Below are positions 1 through 4,968 of a DNA stretch of 6,369 bases, in pieces. A model generated the notes under the pieces. The model had not been told where the DNA came from, searched no databases, and worked only from the letters and a program-made list of their open reading frames with translations. Every line of letters starts with the position of its first letter. The stretch's first letter is position 1. This stretch comes from an uncultured Frankiales bacterium (lineage in GTDB: Bacteria > Actinomycetota > Actinomycetes > Mycobacteriales > SCTD01), in the NCBI GenBank assembly GCA_946479905.1, contig CAMLIA010000219.1:1-6369 (forward strand). The letters are read 5' to 3'. The translations under genes and the position numbers were made by a program.

Positions 1-15
1 CTTCCCCCACACGGC

Positions 16-41
16 GCGCTAATTTTCAAAACCTTTAGTGC
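16..41. other. AT-rich dyad-symmetric element beyond the exopolysaccharide gene
   Basis: Positions 21-40 are about 75% A/T, in sharp contrast to the surrounding GC-rich DNA. The segment carries imperfect dyad symmetry: GCGCTAA at 16-22 faces TTAGTGC at 35-41 (seven pairs, one of them G-T), around a 12-base loop that itself contains TTTTCAAAA. It is non-coding as far as I can see and lies just downstream of the deacetylase/glycosyltransferase gene, near the window edge. It could be a protein-binding site, part of a promoter for a gene to the left, or part of a small RNA. The sequence in hand does not separate these possibilities. Confidence 0.35.
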
Positions 42-68
42 ACGGGGCCCTCCCCCCTGTCCCGCGTA

Positions 69-92
69 GGCCCGCCGCCTGCGGCTCCGGCC
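69..92 (-). terminator. Possible weak terminator hairpin after the deacetylase/glycosyltransferase gene
   Basis: GGCC at 69-72 can pair with GGCC at 89-92, and GCCG at 74-77 with CGGC at 82-85 around a CCTG loop. Unequal internal bulges (one and three bases) separate the two stems. The hairpin begins 12 bases after the stop codon on the minus strand. No T-run follows it, so it is not a canonical intrinsic terminator. Many actinobacterial terminators lack a U-tract, which keeps the idea alive at low confidence. Confidence 0.25.
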
Positions 93-104
93 CTCCTCGT
101 GTGC

Positions 105-2174
105 TCAACCGACGGGGACCACCACGTCACCGGTGCGCTCGAGCTTGTGCCAGGGCAGGTGCAGCCCGGACAGCGCGCTCACCACAGACTGGATCACCAC
201 GAGGTAGATGAGCTGGCGGTAGAACAGCTGCTGCAGCGGCAGGCTCCACAGCGGCCCGTACCGCTCGCCGTCCAGGTGCAGGGCGTAGGCCGCGATGGCG
301 ACCGAGACGGCGGCGTACACGAGCCACACCACGGCCACCCGGGTGCCCTCGCCGACGAGGATGCCGTGCACCGCGAACACGTCGATCAGCGGCGCCGCGA
401 GCGGCAGCAGCACCTGGAAGGCGAGCATGTAGGGCAGGCCGACCCGGCCCAGCGGGCTGCGCTCGCGCAGCGCGCCACGGTGCTTCCAGATGCACTGCAG
501 GGTGCCGTAGCCCCAGCGCCAGCGCTGCCGCCAGAGGTCGGTGACGGTGCTCGGCGCCTCGGTCCAGGCCCGGGCGCGCTCCTCGTGGACGACGCGGTAG
601 CCGGCGCGCAGCACCGCCATCGTCAGGTCGGTGTCCTCCGCCAGCGTGTCGGCGCTGAGGCCGCCCGCGGCCTCGACGGCCTGCCGGCGGAACGCGCCGC
701 ACGCGCCCGGCACGGTCGTGATGCAGCCGAGCAGGTCGAGCAGCCGCCGGTCGAGGTTGAAGCCCGAGACGTACTCGAGGTGCTGCCAGCGGCCGAGCAG
801 GCCGCGCCGGTTGCCCACCTTGGTGTTGCCGCTGACGGCTCCGACGGCAGGGTCGCGCAGCGGCTGCACGAGCTTGCGGATCGTGTCAGGCTCGAAGACG
901 GTGTCGCCGTCGAGCATCACGAGGACCTCGTGCGAGGCGTGCTGGACGGCGGTGGCCAGGGCCGCGGCCTTGCCGCCGTTGGCCTGCCGGACCAGGCGCA
1001 CCTGCTCGAGACCCAGGCCCGCGACGATGTCGCCCGTGCCGTCGGTCGAGCCGTCGTCGACGACGACGACCTCCAGCGACGGGTAGTCCGCGGCGACGAG
1101 CGAGCGGACGGCCCGCTCGATGCCGACCGCCTCGTTGTACGCAGGCACGAGCACGCTCACCGGCGGCAGCCACTCCGGACCCGCGATCCGCGCGGCCGAC
1201 AGCCGGACGTGCCGCCGTGCGAGCCCGACCACGAGCAGCGATCGCAGCACGGACAGCAGCCCGAGCGGGATCAGGGCCCACGTCACCAGCAGGACGAGCA
1301 GCTGGGCGCCGCGGTTCGCGACGAGCAGGACCTTGCCCTGCAGACGGGGCACGGCCCGGGCGGGCCGCTCGCCTGCGGTCGGGGGGAGCCCGAGCCCACC
1401 GGAGACGGTCGTGAACGTGTAGCCCCGCGACCGGTAGTCGGCGATCAGGGCCGGCAGTGCCGCCACCGTCTGCGAGCGGTCCCCACCCCCGTCGTGCAGG
1501 AGCAGCACCGTGCCCTCGGTGCCGGTCGGCTCCGCGTTGCGGACGATCGCCCCAGGACCCGGGCGGCGCCAGTCCTCGCTGTCCCGGTCCGACAGCACGA
1601 CCACGTACCCGTTGCCCGTCGCGTCCTGGAGGACGCGACGCTCGGCGGAGCCGACCGCGCTGGGCTCGGAGGAGTAGGGCGGTCGCATGAGCGCCGTCGT
1701 CACGCCGGCACTGCCCTCGAGCGCGAGCTGCGTCAGGTTGAGCTCGAGCCGCCGCCGCCAGCCCGCGGCTCCCGTGAGGTCGGTGTGGGCCCAGGTGTGG
1801 TTGCCGAGCTCGTGACCCTCACGCCGCTCACGCCGTACCAGCGAGGGGTGCGCGGCGACGCGCGAGCCGACCACGAAGAACGTCGCCGGGACGTGCTCGC
1901 GGGCCAGCACGTCCAGCACCGCCGGGGTCCACGTCGGGTCCGGCCCGTCGTCGAAGGTGAGCGCGACCGTGCGTTCGGGCAGGCCCCGGGAGGTCAGGCC
2001 GTCCGGGCCGCGGAAGACGATGCTGGCATCGATCGCGTGCTCGCCGGCGGCGGGCGCGGTGGCGGCGCGTCCGACCCCGCTGGACAGGCTCTGGAGCAGC
2101 ACGGCCGTCAGCAGCGCGAGCAGCGCAGCGGCGAGCAGACCCCAGTGGGCGCGAGGGTTGCGGCGCGCGCTCAC
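105..2174 (-). CDS. Bifunctional polysaccharide deacetylase / family 2 glycosyltransferase, membrane-bound
   Basis: Probable exopolysaccharide synthase of 689 residues that polymerises an N-acetylhexosamine and deacetylates the product. Residues 11-30 form a signal anchor. A NodB-type deacetylase domain follows (about 66-260), with the TFDDGP metal-binding motif at 73-78, H126 and H130 in GNHTWAH, RPPY at 164-167 and LLH at 225-227. A membrane span lies at about 289-310. The processive GT2 domain (about 335-560) has PAYNE 344-348, DDGS 373-376, DGD 422-424, EDTD 513-516 and the QxxRW signature at 550-554, followed by about three hydrophobic segments at 581-603, 611-632 and 650-670. This arrangement puts the deacetylase outside and the transferase in the cytoplasm. 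The GTG at 2174 was chosen because it overlaps the upstream stop as GTGA. The open frame runs further upstream, but only over the preceding gene. The family resembles NodC/PgaC/IcaA enzymes and the dual-domain MatB type of Streptomyces. The polymer and linkage are inferred. All key residues appear present. Confidence 0.9.
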   Translation of the reverse strand: MSARRNPRAHWGLLAAALLALLTAVLLQSLSSGVGRAATAPAAGEHAIDASIVFRGPDGLTSRGLPERTVALTFDDGPDPTWTPAVLDVLAREHVPATFFVVGSRVAAHPSLVRRERREGHELGNHTWAHTDLTGAAGWRRRLELNLTQLALEGSAGVTTALMRPPYSSEPSAVGSAERRVLQDATGNGYVVVLSDRDSEDWRRPGPGAIVRNAEPTGTEGTVLLLHDGGGDRSQTVAALPALIADYRSRGYTFTTVSGGLGLPPTAGERPARAVPRLQGKVLLVANRGAQLLVLLVTWALIPLGLLSVLRSLLVVGLARRHVRLSAARIAGPEWLPPVSVLVPAYNEAVGIERAVRSLVAADYPSLEVVVVDDGSTDGTGDIVAGLGLEQVRLVRQANGGKAAALATAVQHASHEVLVMLDGDTVFEPDTIRKLVQPLRDPAVGAVSGNTKVGNRRGLLGRWQHLEYVSGFNLDRRLLDLLGCITTVPGACGAFRRQAVEAAGGLSADTLAEDTDLTMAVLRAGYRVVHEERARAWTEAPSTVTDLWRQRWRWGYGTLQCIWKHRGALRERSPLGRVGLPYMLAFQVLLPLAAPLIDVFAVHGILVGEGTRVAVVWLVYAAVSVAIAAYALHLDGERYGPLWSLPLQQLFYRQLIYLVVIQSVVSALSGLHLPWHKLERTGDVVVPVG

Positions 2175-2644
2175 GGGTGCGGTGGTGGCGTCTTCGAGGC
2201 CCGCGGGTGAGGGGTCGGGTGCGCGGTGGGCTTGCCGGTGCCGCGGACGGCGGTCGGTGCGGCGGTCGCGGAGGGAGCCGAGGTCGGTCGACCGGTCGGC
2301 CGACTCGTCGACTGCGCCGTGGGGCGGGCCGTGGCTGCAGGGGTCGGCCGCGCCGGCCGAGAAGCGGTCGGCCTGGTTCGCGGCGACGGCGTGCTGAGCC
2401 GCGCGAGGACCGAGGCCGGCACTCCGCGGCCCCCGGGAACCGTCGTCAGCGGCGGCGCCTCCGCCTTGGGCAGCACCGGGCCCAGGCCGGGCACCGACAG
2501 CGACAGGGTGCCGGGGGGTACGACGAGGGCGATCGCGACCAGCAGCACGTAGCCGCCGAACAGGCAGGCGAGGGCCCAGCACCCGCCCATGACCCAGCGG
2601 GCACGGCGGCCGCTGGCGTCGACGAAGACAGGCGGGCTCGTCAC
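2171..2644 (-). CDS. Small single-pass membrane protein with Pro/Thr-rich extracytoplasmic tail
   Basis: Hypothetical protein of 157 residues that I cannot assign to a named family. A short basic N-terminus (RRAR at 13-16) precedes one strong hydrophobic span at about 17-42. By the positive-inside rule the C-terminal 115 residues should lie outside the membrane. Residues 43-80 include a short Pro/Gly/Leu segment (PGLGPVLP). From about 84 onward the tail is low complexity, dominated by Pro, Thr, Ala, Ser and Arg, with recurring RPTA/RPTG/RPTS/KPTA units and a His/Pro-rich end. Such tails often span the cell wall or carry O-mannose in actinobacteria; that is inference. The start is GTG at 2644, 19 bases after the bldD stop, with only a weak Shine-Dalgarno sequence. 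Its stop overlaps the next start, so it is probably translationally coupled to the synthase and may be an accessory subunit. Unlike PgaD/IcaD it has one span rather than two. Confidence 0.72.
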   Translation of the reverse strand: MTSPPVFVDASGRRARWVMGGCWALACLFGGYVLLVAIALVVPPGTLSLSVPGLGPVLPKAEAPPLTTVPGGRGVPASVLARLSTPSPRTRPTASRPARPTPAATARPTAQSTSRPTGRPTSAPSATAAPTAVRGTGKPTAHPTPHPRASKTPPPHP

Positions 2645-2663
2645 GGCCCGGTCCGCACGGGGA

Positions 2664-3155
2664 TCAGGCGTCGACGGCCCGGCGCGCCTCGGGGTTGAGC
2701 ACGCCCCAGCCGATCAGCTGGTCCGTCAGCTGGCTGGGGGAGGAGTCGTAGATCACGGCCAGCGACCGCAGGTCCTCCTGGCGGATCGACAGCACCCGCC
2801 CGTTGTAGTCGCCCCGCTGGCTCTGGATCGTGGCGGCGTACCGCGCCAGCGGCGCGGACTGCTGGGCAGGCACACCCGACAGCTGCTCGAGGTCGATGAC
2901 CAGGCGGGGCGCCGGTTCGGCGGCGGAGGCGGAGGGCCCGCCCTCCGGGAGCAGCTCCGACACCGGCACGCCGTAGAAGTCGGCGAGCTCGGACAGCCGC
3001 TGCACCGTCACCGCGCGGTCCCCGCGCTCGTAGGAGCCGACGACCACGGCCTTCCAGCGGCCCTGGCTCTTCTCCTCGACCCCGTGGAGGGACAGGCCCT
3101 GCTGCGTGCGGATGGCGCGGAGTCGGGCTCCGAGGGCCTTCGCGTAGTCAGTCAT
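2664..3155 (-). CDS. bldD: BldD-like c-di-GMP-responsive transcriptional regulator
   Basis: XRE-family DNA-binding regulator of 163 residues, close to the roughly 167 of Streptomyces BldD. The N-terminal helix-turn-helix domain (about 5-70) includes SLHGVEEKSQGRWKAVVVG at 22-40 and SYERGDRAVTVQRL at 41-54, which I recognise as the characteristic BldD sequence. A short Pro/Ala/Ser linker leads to the C-terminal domain. That domain carries the full c-di-GMP signature RxD-x8-RxxD as R114-G-D116 and R125-Q-E-D128, the same residue numbers as in the Streptomyces protein. In Streptomyces, tetrameric c-di-GMP bridges two BldD C-terminal domains, and the dimer represses development genes, including bldD itself. 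The role in this host is inferred and may concern biofilm or surface polysaccharide rather than sporulation. The ATG at 3155 has a good GAAGGAG upstream. The gene is divergent from pyrR and leads a probable operon with the membrane protein and polysaccharide synthase. Confidence 0.95.
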   Translation of the reverse strand: MTDYAKALGARLRAIRTQQGLSLHGVEEKSQGRWKAVVVGSYERGDRAVTVQRLSELADFYGVPVSELLPEGGPSASAAEPAPRLVIDLEQLSGVPAQQSAPLARYAATIQSQRGDYNGRVLSIRQEDLRSLAVIYDSSPSQLTDQLIGWGVLNPEARRAVDA

Positions 3156-3165
3156 CTCGGCTGGG

Positions 3166-3172
3166 CTCCTTC
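3166..3172 (-). promoter_or_regulatory. bldD: bldD ribosome binding site
   Basis: On the minus strand the sequence reads GAAGGAG, ending ten bases before the ATG at 3155. It is a strong Shine-Dalgarno match and supports this ATG as the bldD start. Confidence 0.75.
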
Positions 3173-3227
3173 GACGAACACCGGGTGGGGTGCGGCGTCG
3201 GTCTCACCACTGGCTCGACCGGGGGAC

Positions 3228-3243
3228 GCTCCCTGGTGGGAGC
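3228..3243. repeat. Perfect inverted repeat in the bldD leader
   Basis: GCTCCC and GGGAGC are perfect six-base arms around TGGT. The element would lie in the bldD 5' untranslated region, about 70 bases before its start codon, where it can form a stable RNA hairpin. It sits one base from the GTGA/TCAC palindrome at 3245-3260. It could be part of a composite operator or an mRNA structure; no named motif matches it. Confidence 0.45.
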
Positions 3244-3244
3244 T

Positions 3245-3260
3245 GGGTGACCGTTCACCC
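3245..3260. promoter_or_regulatory. Candidate BldD operator (GTGA/TCAC palindrome)
   Basis: GGGTGA-CCGT-TCACCC is a perfect palindrome with six-base arms and a four-base spacer. It resembles the early BldD consensus described in Streptomyces, AGTGA followed by a variable gap and TCACC. Streptomyces BldD represses its own gene, so a site in this intergenic region is expected. Here it lies downstream of the predicted bldD transcription start, compatible with a roadblock or with repression of a second, closer promoter. Its use by the BldD of this host is inferred. Confidence 0.45.
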
Positions 3261-3294
3261 CCCGGCGTCAACACCTCGCCGATTACAGACAGTC

Positions 3295-3324
3295 ACGATA
3301 GAGCAGCGGAACGGAAACGGTCAA
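3295..3324 (-). promoter_or_regulatory. bldD: Predicted bldD promoter (SigA/HrdB-type)
   Basis: On the minus strand, TTGACC (3324-3319) matches five of six bases of the -35 consensus. It is followed after 18 bases by TATCGT (3300-3295), which keeps the TAnnnT pattern of the -10 box. Transcription would begin near 3288, giving a leader of roughly 130 bases that contains both inverted repeats at 3228-3260. Confidence 0.5.
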
Positions 3325-3351
3325 GCACCTGCGGGCCGGCTCCGGGCCGAC

Positions 3352-3360
3352 TGGTAGGTT
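3352..3360 (+). promoter_or_regulatory. Predicted pyr operon promoter (extended -10)
   Basis: TGG-TAGGTT combines a TGn extension with a TAnnnT -10 hexamer. There is no good -35 box 16-18 bases upstream. Initiation near 3367 would give a leader of about 60 bases containing the 12-bp direct repeat and the PyrR-binding element, consistent with a short leader regulated at translation rather than by a terminator. Confidence 0.35.
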
Positions 3361-3369
3361 GGCCCTGCT

Positions 3370-3394
3370 TCTCCACCGAGCATCTCCACCGAGC
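3370..3394 (+). repeat. Tandem 12-bp direct repeat in the pyr leader
   Basis: TCTCCACCGAGC occurs at 3370-3381 and again at 3383-3394, exact copies with a 13-base period. Each contains CTCC, which can pair with GGAG of the pyrR Shine-Dalgarno sequence at 3415-3418. The second copy runs into the base of the PyrR-binding hairpin. It could be an alternative base-pairing partner or a protein site. Confidence 0.55.
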
Positions 3395-3422
3395 CCGTCC
3401 CGTGAGGCGGGGAAGGAGGTTC
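3391..3422 (+). promoter_or_regulatory. PyrR-binding RNA element overlapping the pyrR ribosome binding site
   Basis: The core TCCCGTGAGGCGGGGAAGG (3398-3416) resembles the conserved PyrR-binding loop of Bacillus pyr leaders, which has the form UCC-xGAGAGGC-then-AAGG. Upper stem pairs can form between CCC at 3399-3401 and GGG at 3410-3412 with a GTGAGG-containing loop. A lower stem can form between GAGCC at 3391-3395 and GGTTC at 3418-3422. The Shine-Dalgarno sequence GGAAGGAGG (3411-3419), eight bases before the pyrR GTG, lies in this fold. PyrR binding with UMP would therefore block translation. PyrR-dependent translational repression has been described for the Mycobacterium smegmatis pyr operon. 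No terminator or antiterminator is visible in the leader, which fits that mechanism rather than attenuation. Confidence 0.72.
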
Positions 3423-3473
3423 GACAGGTGACGTCTGTCCCTAGCCCGTCCACGGGCGAAGCCCGTAGCCCGT
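3423..3473 (+). repeat. Start-codon hairpin and competing GCCCGT/ACGGGC repeats in early pyrR
   Basis: GACAG (3423-3427) and CTGTC (3435-3439) pair around a loop that holds the GTG start. Further on, ACGGGC (3452-3457) is complementary to three nearby GCCCGT copies, at 3444-3449, 3461-3466 and 3468-3473, and to a fourth at 3393-3398 at the base of the PyrR element. The downstream pairing ACGGGC-GAA-GCCCGT has perfect six-base arms. These pairings are mutually exclusive, so the early mRNA could switch between folds. Whether it does is unknown. Confidence 0.4.
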
Positions 3474-4036
3474 CAGCACGTCCGGTCTCCGGCGACGTGT
3501 CCGCCGCGAAGGCGGTCCTCGACGCTCCGGCTCTGTCGCGCGTGGTCGACCGCATGTCCCACGAGCTCCTCGAGAAGACCGGCGGCGGCACCGACGTGGT
3601 GCTGCTCGGCATCCCGACCCGCGGCACGCACCTGGCCCGGCGGCTGGCTGCCCGCGTGCTGGCCTTCGAGGGCATCAGCGTGCCCACCGGCAGCCTCGAC
3701 GTGACCCTCTACCGCGACGACCTGCGGATGAAGTCGCCGCGGGCTCTGGAGGAGACCGCCGTCCCCGCCGACGGGATCGACGGCAAGCTCGTGGTGCTCG
3801 TCGACGACGTGCTGTTCTCGGGCCGCACCGTGCGGGCCGCACTCGACGCGCTCGCCGACCTCGGCCGACCGCGCGCCGTCCAGCTGGCGGTCCTGGTCGA
3901 CCGCGGCCACCGCGAGCTGCCGATCCGGGCGGACTACGTCGGCAAGAACATCCCGACCTCGCTCAGGGAGACCATCCACGTGCAGCTGAGCGAGACCGAC
4001 GGCCAGGACGCCGTCCTGCTCGGGCCCGCGCGATGA
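3428..4036 (+). CDS. pyrR: Pyr operon regulator PyrR (bifunctional with uracil phosphoribosyltransferase)
   Basis: RNA-binding regulator of pyrimidine synthesis, 202 residues. It binds the pyr leader mRNA when UMP or UTP is abundant, and in many species it also converts uracil and PRPP to UMP. It has the type I phosphoribosyltransferase fold. [13 protein letters not shown] lies at 61-73, DVTLYRDDL at 91-99, and the PRPP-binding loop [13 protein letters not shown] at 122-134 with the acidic pair D126-D127. [22 protein letters not shown] at 157-178 contains the family's C-terminal signature. The first 25 or so residues are Ser/Pro/Thr-rich and look disordered. The frame is open back to a TTG at 3359. 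GTG at 3428 was chosen because GGAAGGAGG lies eight bases before it and a longer protein would swallow the regulatory hairpin. Its stop overlaps the pyrB start (ATGA). It is the first gene of the pyr operon. Confidence 0.95.
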   Translation: MTSVPSPSTGEARSPSARPVSGDVSAAKAVLDAPALSRVVDRMSHELLEKTGGGTDVVLLGIPTRGTHLARRLAARVLAFEGISVPTGSLDVTLYRDDLRMKSPRALEETAVPADGIDGKLVVLVDDVLFSGRTVRAALDALADLGRPRAVQLAVLVDRGHRELPIRADYVGKNIPTSLRETIHVQLSETDGQDAVLLGPAR

Positions 4037-4968
4037 ACCGCCACCTGCTGTCGGCCGCCGACCTGACGCACGAGGACGCCACCCTCATCCTCGACACCGC
4101 CACCGAGATGGCCCAGGTCAGCGATCGGACGGTCAAGAAGCTCCCGACCCTGCGCGGACGAACCGTCGTCAACCTGTTCTTCGAGGACTCCACCCGCACC
4201 AAGACCAGCTTCGAGCTGGCCGCGAAGCGGTTGTCGGCCGACGTCATCAACTTCGCGGCCAAGGGCTCGAGCGTCTCCAAGGGCGAGACGCTGAAGGACA
4301 CCGCGCTCACGCTCGAGGCGATGGGCAGCGACGCCGTCGTGATCCGGCACAGCTGGTCCGGGGCTCCCGTCAACCTGGCCCGGATCGTGCGCGGCTCGGT
4401 CGTCAACGCCGGTGACGGCACTCACGAGCACCCGACGCAGGCCCTGCTGGACGCCTACACGATGCGGCAGAAGCTCGGCCGGATCGAGGGACTGAAGGTC
4501 ACGATCGTCGGCGACATCCTGCACAGCCGGGTCGCGCGCTCCAACGTGCTGCTGCTGAAGACGCTCGGCGCCGAGGTCACGCTGGTGGCGCCGCCGACCC
4601 TGCTGCCGACCGGCGTCGACTCCTGGCCCGCGGAGGTGTCGTACGACCTCGACAGCGTCCTGCCGAAGAGCGACGTCGTCATGATGCTGCGCGTGCAGCG
4701 CGAGCGGATGGGCGCGGCGTACTTCCCCAGCGCCCGCGAGTACTCCCGCCGCTACGGGCTCGACGTCGACCGCGTCCGGACCCTGCAGGACCACACCATC
4801 GTCATGCACCCGGGCCCGATGGTCCGCGGCATGGAGATCGCGAGCGAGGTCGCCGACGGCCTGCGCTCCACCATCCAGGACCAGGTCACCAACGGCGTGA
4901 GCGTCCGGATGGCCGTCCTCTACCTGCTGCTCGGTGGTTCCGAGTCGATGATCGGGAGCACCGAATGA
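4033..4968 (+). CDS. pyrB: Aspartate carbamoyltransferase catalytic subunit
   Basis: Cytoplasmic enzyme of 311 residues that transfers the carbamoyl group from carbamoyl phosphate to aspartate, giving carbamoyl aspartate, the first committed step of UMP synthesis. The length is typical of the catalytic chain. The carbamoyl-phosphate-binding STRT motif is at 53-56 within [19 protein letters not shown]. The mobile-loop lysine is K84 in SKGET. HPTQ at 133-136 follows GDGTHE. The aspartate-binding region includes HPGPMVRG at 259-266, with an Arg in the middle domain at R220 or R223. All expected active-site motifs are present. The ATG overlaps the pyrR stop as ATGA and no clear Shine-Dalgarno sequence precedes it, so translation probably depends on coupling to pyrR. 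No pyrI regulatory-chain gene is visible in the window. Like other Gram-positive enzymes it probably works without one. Confidence 0.97.
   Translation: MNRHLLSAADLTHEDATLILDTATEMAQVSDRTVKKLPTLRGRTVVNLFFEDSTRTKTSFELAAKRLSADVINFAAKGSSVSKGETLKDTALTLEAMGSDAVVIRHSWSGAPVNLARIVRGSVVNAGDGTHEHPTQALLDAYTMRQKLGRIEGLKVTIVGDILHSRVARSNVLLLKTLGAEVTLVAPPTLLPTGVDSWPAEVSYDLDSVLPKSDVVMMLRVQRERMGAAYFPSAREYSRRYGLDVDRVRTLQDHTIVMHPGPMVRGMEIASEVADGLRSTIQDQVTNGVSVRMAVLYLLLGGSESMIGSTE

Noticed and set aside
99..2210. 703-codon open frame on the plus strand opposite the deacetylase/glycosyltransferase gene
   Set aside because: Its translation is Arg/His/Gln/Ala/Asp-rich with no recognisable domain, typical of an antisense frame of a GC-rich gene. 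The opposite strand carries complete catalytic motifs.
2175..2582. Upstream extension of the synthase frame to 2582
   Set aside because: The extra 136 residues overlap the membrane-protein gene and read as low-complexity Arg/Pro/Ala. The GTGA overlap at 2171-2174 gives a sensible start just before a signal anchor.
3243..3271. Second minus-strand promoter using TTGACG at 3271-3266
   Set aside because: The -35 match is good, but the sequence 17 bases on is ACCCAG, which is not a plausible -10 box.
3332..3349. CGGGCCG direct repeat upstream of pyrR
   Set aside because: It is a short GC-only repeat expected by chance at this composition, with no link to a known element.
3359..3427. TTG start for pyrR at 3359
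   Set aside because: It would place the PyrR-binding hairpin and a strong Shine-Dalgarno sequence inside the coding region, and it coincides with the predicted -10 box. The GTG at 3428 is correctly spaced.
2589..3431. 280-codon plus-strand frame covering bldD and the divergent intergenic region
   Set aside because: It spans bldD in antisense and the control region, with no ribosome site or recognisable family.
3934..4809. 291-codon open frame on the minus strand opposite pyrB
   Set aside because: It is an antisense shadow with no domain; pyrB is unmistakable on the plus strand.
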